Assembly: GCA_003049485.1 (NCBI GenBank) | Contig: PYST01000166.1 | Coordinates: 22,258 to 86,257, forward strand | Origin: Ophioceras dolichostomum | Taxonomy: Eukaryota > Ascomycota > Sordariomycetes > Magnaporthales > Ophioceraceae | DNA: 64,000 bases | Direction of reading: 5' to 3' | Part shown: piece by piece, positions 57,488-64,000 of the stretch | How positions within the stretch are numbered: position 1 is the first letter of the stretch | Layout: each line of letters opens with the position of its first letter | Translations under genes and position numbers: made by a program | Notes under the pieces: model-generated | Seen by the model: the letters and a program-made list of their open reading frames with translations, nothing else | What the model was told of the DNA's origin: nothing | The model's database searches: none

Positions 57488-60400
57488 CTAACTAGGAGTT
57501 CCCCACTCACTAACCCCCTCCCCATCCCCCTCATGCTGAAAGCTATACAGCCTAACCTCCCCATCCTCCCCCCCGCTCGCCATCCGCGAATCGCTCAGCG
57601 AGATGCAAATCACCGGCCCCCTGTGCCCCGTGAACGTCCTCTCGCACTTCCCCGACGTCGGGTCCCACACCTTCACCATCCCATCGTTCGCGCCCGTCAC
57701 CGCGCGCAGCGTATCCCCCGCAAGGCCCCAGATGCCCTCGAAGTGGCCGAAGAACGCCTTCAGACACCTCCCCGTCGCCGTGTCGATCAGCCTGATCGTC
57801 GAGTCGAGCCCGCCCGATAGGAAGTAGCGAGACGGCAGGGGTCGCGAAGGGTTAGAGGTGAAGGAGGGGCCGTAGGCGGCGCGGAGGAGGGCGTCTGTTG
57901 CTGTTGATGACGACGACGGCGATGACGGATCGGAACCGGAACCGGAGGACAGTAGAGGATGGTCCGGGTGGCGGAGCGGGCTGGGGACGACGACGCCGGT
58001 CGTCGAGACGGGCGGTTGTGCACAGTCGGGGCCGCTGACCGAGTTCGCCGCGACGGACTCTACCGTGGACGCAGAAGCAGACGCAGCCGCCGCAGCAGCC
58101 GCGGCGCTCTCCAGCAAAGCAGCCGTCTCCGCGGGCCCGCTCCGAAGCAGCTCCTCGTCCGGCTCGAAGTCCGGCGGCAGCGGCAGGACCTGCTGCACGT
58201 GGCCCGTATGGCTATCGAACGTGCGAATGCACACATGCGTGTCCAGATCCCACAGCTTCACATTAAAATCGTCCGAGGCCGACAGCAGCGTCCGCGACTC
58301 CGTGTCGATCTTCACCGAATTCACCCAGTCGGTGTGACCCCTCAGACAAAACGTCTTCTTGGACTCGAAGTTGAAGATCTTGATGCTCTCGTCGATCGAG
58401 CCCGACGCTAGCAGCTTGTCGTCGAAGTGCACGCTGATCACGCCGTCCGAGTGGCACGCGAGCGAGCTCAACAGCTCGCCCGTGTGCCAGTTCCAGATCT
58501 TGACCGTCTTGTCCAGGCTGCCCGAGATGAGCTTCGAGTCGTCGAACTGCAGGGTGCGCACCCCCTTGGTGTGGCCCCTGAGCGTGCGCAGCTCCTCGCC
58601 CGTCTCGATGTTCCAGATCTTGATGGTCGCGTCGTAGGAGCCCGTGGCGAGGATGTTGTCGAGGAGCTGCAGGCACGTCACGCCGTTGGTGTGGCCCTTC
58701 AGGATCTTGATGGCGCACTTGCCGTGTCGCCAGTTGTAGCCGATGCGGAAGCGGTCGCGGTACACGTCCTTGAAGGGGCGGAGCTTGCGCTCCACGGCGG
58801 TGGTGGAGGAGGTTGCTGCCGTTGTTGTGGCTGTGGTGAGCGCCGACTCGGTGGCGTCGCTGCTGCCGCTGCTGCTGCTTCCTACTCGTTCCAGGCACAG
58901 CCGCTTCGGCTGGCCTTCGTCGCCGTCGGCGGACGAGATTGAGCTGTGCTCTCGCTTTGGTGGGGTTGGTGATCGGACCGGAGGAGACCGCAGCGATAAC
59001 GGGGCCGGGATGGTCGGTGGCGATGAAGACCGCAGACCGTTCGAGGCGGCGGCGTTGCTCTTGGCGAGCTGTTGTTGTCTTGTCCAGTCCCGTAGCCTCT
59101 TGCGCTCCAGAAGGGGCAGACCCCAGCCGCACTTCGTGCACTTGCGGTCGATGTGTTGTTCTGGTAATCACAGCGTCAGCGGAACTGTTCCGTCATCAAG
59201 CCACAAAAAGCGGCAACCAATATTCCCCAAACTTACCACACATGCGGTGCCACACAACGTCGTCTTCTGCCAGCTGTCTCCACTGCCGGCTGACCTGTGC
59301 GGCCTTGCATAATGACACCGTATCCAGATAGCACAGGATCTTGAAGGAGATTTCGGTCGGCAGGGCGGTGAGGAGGTCGATCTTGAGCTGCTCGTGCACC
59401 TCGCGGGAGACGGTCGACAGCTGCGGGAAGCAGCACTGTGTGATGATGCCCTGGAGCATCAGCTCGCGGTGCTTCGAGGGGGCAGCAGAAAACAGCGACC
59501 AGACGTGCGTGATGGCCTGCTGGTCGGCGGAGGGGAGATTTTCCAACGACTGCATTTCGGAGAAAAAAAGAAACCAGGTATCGAATTAGTACTTGATCCA
59601 AATCGTGGGGTTCCTTGTGGCTTGTCATGGTGCTTGCTCGTCCGTGGGTGCTGAAGATCGGTGGTGTGGGGGTCACTCGACGCAAGATTTACAAAAGGCT
59701 GGAAGCTGAGAAGCCAAAAACGACAAGTTTAACGTACCCTTTGGATCATGACCATCTTGGTCTCGTCCGCCGCCCTTCGGCACTTGAGGTCTGGGTCATG
59801 GCGATAGCAATACTTGCTGTTGGGGTCTTTGTTTGGGGCCATGGTGGACAGCGTCTCGGATTTGGCGACGGGGGCGTAGAGGCCTGGTATGTGCTCCTTC
59901 AGGTAGGGCGTGACCGTCTTGCCGATTATCTGGTTCGACATGGCGGGCAACCTCGAGTGATCGGCCTCCTCTGGTCTTCGTCTGTCGCAGTTCTGCTCCC
60001 GGTCGACGGTAATCTGGATGTTGTTGGGTCTCCTCTTGTCGTCGGCTTCGTCGATCTCTGCTCGGTTTTCCCCTCCTTCTCCTGCTCCTCCTCCTTCTGG
60101 TGATGATTGTGGATGTGGTGCCAGAGTCGTCAAGGTTTTGTGGGAGGAAGCTTTCGAACCGGAAGAAGAGGATGGGACGGAAGCTGGTAAAGACGGGGAA
60201 GATGCAAAGGAATTTTCTTCCCCGTCGTGTGGTGAAGCGCGGCGTCGAGAAGGTTCGGGCGTAGGCTTGGCTTGTGTCGGGTGGCTTATTCCAGCAGCAG
60301 AACCCGGATCACCGCTGCTGCCGGTAGTTCGTAATGGCATGTCATCGTGATGAGAGAGCAACGGTCGGGTTTCGTCAGGGGCCAGATCGATGTGGCGGCG

Positions 60401-60496
60401 GTGCTGAGGAGGGTTGTGGTGGTGTTCGTAATAGTGGCTATGAGCAGCCCCAGCTGCCGCTGAGCCAGCACCGTATTGCAGCCTGTGTTCCATCAT
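57488..60496 (-). CDS. scon-2: Sulfur controller SCON-2/SconB-like F-box WD40 protein
   Basis: Exons 60496-59738, 59549-59237 and 59160-57488 join to about 914 residues. Exon 1 encodes a disordered His/Ser/Pro-rich region ending in MSNQIIGKTVTPYLKEHIPG and CYRHDPDLKCRR. Exon 2 has AITHVWSLFSAAPSKHRELM and the F-box ALPTEISFKILCYLDTVSLC. Exon 3 continues EQHIDRKCTKCGWGLPLLER, a linker, LRPFKDVYRDRFRIGYNWRH and WD40 repeats (GHTNGVTCLQLLDNILATGS, GHTDWVNSVKIDTESRTLLS, GHRGPVICISLSDSRMASGG). Neurospora SCON-2 and Aspergillus SconB are SCF ubiquitin-ligase receptors that repress sulfur assimilation by targeting the bZIP activator CYS3/MetR. An insert of ~90 residues splits WD blade 5. The protein is longer than the classical ~650 residues because of the N-terminus, whose start is uncertain. 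Confidence 0.93.
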
Positions 60497-63031
60497 TGAC
60501 GGCCTGTCTTGCGCCGGCAGTGCAAGTTCAGGGGCGCTGGAACCCTGAGAGCCAGGGCGGTGGTGCGGCAACCAGACAAAACAGAACTCAATGTTGTGCT
60601 CAGCAGGCGACACTGGCGGGATCGGCTGGCTGGGCTGGCTGGGCTGGCTGGGCTCTCACTGGCGGTCAAACAAAGGAGGGCGGGTTGGGCGGAAGGGGCG
60701 ATAGGGTTGGTGCAATCGGCGTTGCGTTCCTAACTGGTTAAATGATGCCAGACACAGGCAGACCGTGCCATCGGCCGGGCGCAGGCCGTAGGCCAGCAGC
60801 AGCGAAGTTGGAGGCGCACAGGGTGAGTGAGGTCAGATTGCGATCGATGGCGTGCTGGCCAGGGGGGAATTTTGACTCCGGCGCGGCGCTATATGAGTGC
60901 CACCTGCTGGCAACTGCGGGCAATGGATGGCAGCAACAACCTTTACCCCGTTCGGACGGGACAGAGAATGGAATGCTCCAGCGAATGCTCCAGTTTGCTG
61001 AGAAGTGACGACAAGACCTAACATGGTAGAGAAGGGACGGGAAGAGGTGGAGCACGACGGTCCGAAGGGTAATCCGTCGCCTTTCTATCGTTGCATCTCG
61101 GTCGCTGCGTGTTTTCTTCGCCTTTCGTCCAATATTTCGGTCTCCAGCCAATCCATTCGATCCATTCGCACGCAGCAGCACATTGTACGAGTCGACTCAA
61201 TTAAATGGTGTCAGTTTCTGGTCATCTGCCCAGCGTTTTTCCCTCTTCCCCCTCCCTCACCGGCAATCGGTCGGCTCGGATGGCGATTTTATACGCTCCA
61301 AAAACGGCTATCGCAGATATTTCGTGCAGTGCCCCTGTCCAGTGGTGGTCGGTGTCGCGCCACAGCTGAGATGCGAGATGCTAGTGGCTTTTTTTGGGTT
61401 CCAAGAACTAACCCCCATGCCCTTTTTATCGCAAGATCACTGTGAGGCTGGCTGCGCTTGACACTTCCTTTTTCATCAAACTGAGAGAACAGTCCGAGTT
61501 CAGCACGTGGGGGGGATGGCGAAATGCCAAAGAGACTTGCGCTGTGGTGGGGCATGAGTCGGTGAACGACGATCCCCCAGTGGCAGGAAACCCCCTGTCG
61601 CTTTGCTGCTCCAAGCCCGATATGGCACCATCGATGCCACCCTTCGGCTGTCGGGTATCTGCTGTTAGCAATGCGCACCCAACTAAGCTTGGAATCAGTA
61701 TCTGACGGAACCTCGATTGCATCAGATGGTCCAAGCTTCCCCGGAAAAGCTTCAGCCCAAAGCGGAATGGGCTGAAAACAGGTGGGGTCGCGCGAGCACC
61801 ACTTCAGATTGAGCAAGGCTCAGGAGGACTGAGGACTGATGTGAGAAGATTATGTTGGATATTCGCCATTGTCCTTTTCATGTCATCTCGCATGGTTATT
61901 GGCACCAGGTGACGGCCATAGCCTGTGGTGATTCATCGCCATTTACGTTTATTTCTAATGGACCTGCGGTCATTGCGACTCCCCACCTTACAGGAGGAGG
62001 TATTTGATGGCATATGATACAACTATGGCGTGGGGGCTCCCCAGGTTTTATTCGGTACATGCCGCGTCCTCCTGCAGGTCGACGACGCGGTCTGCCAGGC
62101 TTAGCACTCCCGTGCGTTCCGGGTGGGATTACGTGGGAGGTGGCTGCTAGGCCTCTCTGAAAATGGATTACTGAGCCGGCTAGGCAGGCTGGTTACAGTC
62201 GTGGGGGTTTGTTTCCTTTCTACATCTTCAACATCATTATTCCTGTTCGCCCTGCTGTCTGGCATTTGTCTCCGGTGCCGGCAGTTGCAAGGAGGTTGCC
62301 TAGAAATGGAAGATGCGCCATCTCGTTCCAATGGAATGGAATGACCCCGTTTTTACTTGCCCAGCTGGCCATGATTACACATGGCAATGCAGATTTGGTG
62401 AAATCCTCCGGCATTCCTTTCTCGCATCGATCCAGTTTTCACATGCATACCCCCTCAGAGCCTTGCCCTCAGCAGGAGCAGGCAGACTTACTGACAGCAG
62501 GCATCATGAGTGGCGAGCTCGATCAAGGAGTATTCGCCTAAAAGCCATTGTTCACCATATCCTGCAAAGCCACAAAGCCAGATGAGTTCGATGAGAAAGA
62601 GAACTGATACGCATATTGACGACGCTAGATCAAAATTCCTACGAAAAAGCCAATGCTAATAACTGCTCAGACAACCATCGACTTGATACGCCACAGAAGA
62701 GAAGGCCACACAGTTCCGTCTTCCCAACCACCACATCTTACAAAATCTTCAGTCCGATGTCAAGGCGTGAACGAGACTCCCCGCCCGTCCTGTTGCGCGA
62801 CCCACTACGCCTCCTCTTGGTATCATTCTTTATATCTGTTCGGATCGTAAAAGATCGAATTCCGCAGCTCTCCCCGCGGTTTCTGTCGTCGGTGCATGCA
62901 CGCCCTCGAGAACGGCGGGTATGACCATCGTGTAGTCCTCATGACCACTCCGGCCCAGGCCTCGCCCACCTTCTGCTTCTTCTTCGAGTCCGACTCCCAC
63001 TTCTCCTCCTCCTCATCCTCTCCCGACGGGC
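60497..63031. other. 2.5-kb intergenic region
   Basis: Promoter side of the sulfur-controller gene and 3' flank of the next minus-strand gene. The longest frame (61289-61816, minus) has no recognisable motif and a biased composition. At 62823-63038 (minus) an acidic/Lys-rich frame (GEDEEEEKWESDSKKKQKVG) abuts the end of the next gene and may be its continuation. Confidence 0.45.
60742..60751 (+). promoter_or_regulatory. Near-match to CYS3/MetR binding site
   Basis: ATGATGCCAG lies about 250 bp upstream of the sulfur-controller start and matches the published CYS3 consensus ATGRYRYCAT at 9 of 10 positions. In Neurospora, scon-2 is itself under CYS3 control. A single 9/10 match is weak evidence. 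Confidence 0.2.
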
Positions 63032-63749
63032 CTAACACATTCCTAGTACCATTCCTCCTCCCCCTTCCTCATTCCCATCGTCCTTCGCCTCGATCACCAC
63101 GTCCTCCTGCGCCTCTTCCTCCCTCATCCAGAGCTTCTTCCGCTTGCTGCCCGCAAGGCTCCTCTCCGAGGCCGCAATCGCCACCCCGCCCGTCGCCGGG
63201 GCCTGCTCTAGTCCGTTGTTGTTGTTCGCCTGTCGCTTCCTCTGGTATCTTTTCTTGTACTCTTTGTTGACCTCCAGGAACTCGAGCAGGACGGCCTCGG
63301 TGGTAGGTTTCTCGATGTTGAGGCGCTTCTGGATGCGCATGCGGGCCACGCGGACGATCCTCTTGACGCCGACCGCACCGGCGCCTCTGTCGTCTCCGGC
63401 ACCGTCTATGTTCATGAGATTGGTCTCGAACTGAGACGCCGACTGGGCTGAGGTGAGCGAGTGGAGGCTGGAACCAGAACCTGAGCGAGCCGACACGACG
63501 TTCTGGTGAGCGACTTGCTGACCGGGATAGGTGAAGGCCAGCTGCGGTAGATGAGCCTGGGTTTGTCCAGCGCGCGGAGGAGGGCTAGGCGACAGGGGAT
63601 TGCGATGCTGTCCAAAAGGCGGCCCGTCCGGCGTGCCGTCACCATCTCTGCTCTGCGAGCAGAACGGCGTCGGGGGATAGCCTCTCCGAATCTCCGTCCC
63701 TGTACGTTGGTTGAGCTCGTTGAGCCAGCCATTGAGGGCATCTAACCTG
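63032..63749 (-). CDS. Unidentified basic protein, 5' end unresolved
   Basis: A minus-strand exon begins after a CTGCCAG acceptor near 63749 (RLDALNGWLNELNQRTGTEI) and stays open to a TAG at 63032. It has a Pro/Ser-rich middle, then VKRIVRVARMRIQKRLNIEK and PTTEAVLLEFLEVNKEYKKR, an amphipathic basic helical region, a Lys-rich patch (GSKRKKLWM) that could be a nuclear signal, and an acidic tail. I do not recognise the family. The upstream exon is unclear: a phase-2 join to sequence ending at the GTGAGA donor near 63816 would be in frame. Immediately downstream, a second acidic/Lys-rich frame (62823-63038) is offset by one reading frame, so the C-terminus may be spliced or affected by an indel. 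Confidence 0.55.
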
Positions 63750-64000
63750 GCAGCCAGAGGGGTCGCCTTTGCCCGAGCCTTCTTAACGTTTCTGTTATCC
63801 TCCTCGTTCTCACCGGAGAACGGGACCTAAGCCGCTCGGGTCTTGAGCAGCATCGAGACGACATCGCGGACGAGGTCCGCCGTGATCGTGGGCCGTGATC
63901 CAAGGCCGTGACTGTTACAAGGGCTTGTGTGTAATAAGGGCTTGTGGTATTGCAAGGGATAATCTCTAAGGGCATCTCATGGAGGCTTAAGGATCTAGGA
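63750..64000. other. Right edge, unresolved
   Basis: Probably holds a 5' exon or intron of the unidentified minus-strand gene. One minus-strand frame contains TITADLVRDVVSMLLKTRAA followed by a stop at about 63830, which looks protein-like and could be the 3' end of a neighbouring gene, but the window ends before this can be judged. The word ACGGCC..GATCACGG is locally repeated. Confidence 0.25.

Noticed and set aside
58263..59171. 302-codon minus-strand frame overlapping the sulfur controller
   Set aside because: It is the alternative frame of exon 3 (Arg/His/Gln-rich); the SCON-2 frame carries all conserved motifs.
61289..61816. 175-codon minus-strand frame
   Set aside because: No recognisable family, biased composition, and no promoter or intron evidence.

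Overview
This window looks like nuclear DNA of a filamentous ascomycete (Pezizomycotina, most likely a Sordariomycete). The reasons are short spliceosomal introns (roughly 50-250 nt) with GTAWGT-type donors and YAG acceptors, GC-biased coding sequence, and a fungal gene set: a Zn2Cys6 activator, a SCON-2/SconB-type F-box WD40 protein, a NACHT-ankyrin NLR, velvet-fold proteins, a succinate-fumarate carrier and twinfilin. There are no operons and no bacterial features. I found no confident tRNA, rRNA or CRISPR.

Layout. 1-1314 (-): 5' part of a coiled-coil protein resembling augmin subunit HAUS3, running off the left edge. 1315-7995: 6.7 kb without a supportable gene. 7996-10985 (+): three-exon membrane protein fusing LrgA-like and LrgB-like halves. 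13638-17208 (-): nine-exon Zn2Cys6 regulator. 21574-22836 and 25989-26880 (-): two proteins that I read as divergent velvet-domain proteins. 26881-37668: 10.8 kb gene-free block. 37669-39144 (+): ACMSD/6-MSA-decarboxylase-type amidohydrolase. 41072-43486 (+): long protein with a C-terminal riboflavin-kinase-like domain that has lost catalytic residues; it contains a 20-N assembly gap. 44221-48525 (-): intronless NACHT-ankyrin NLR. 49035-49880: decayed fragments of an APH-type phosphotransferase and possibly of an FAH-family enzyme. 50411-51658 (+): twinfilin. 52529-54086 (-): mitochondrial succinate-fumarate carrier, convergent with twinfilin. 57488-60496 (-): SCON-2-like sulfur controller. 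63032-63749 (-): unidentified basic protein near the right edge.

The genes do not form one pathway. Housekeeping genes (twinfilin, carrier, sulfur controller) lie to the right. The middle holds accessory or fast-evolving genes (NLR, pseudogenes, decarboxylase). The left holds regulators and orphan proteins separated by long microsatellite-rich intergenic DNA.

The most unusual items are the neighbouring pair of velvet-like genes, the riboflavin-kinase pseudoenzyme, the eukaryotic LrgA-LrgB fusion, and two introns that only make sense with a GC donor. All exon boundaries were read by eye from splice signals and reading frame. Functional names rest on remembered family motifs, not on database searches.
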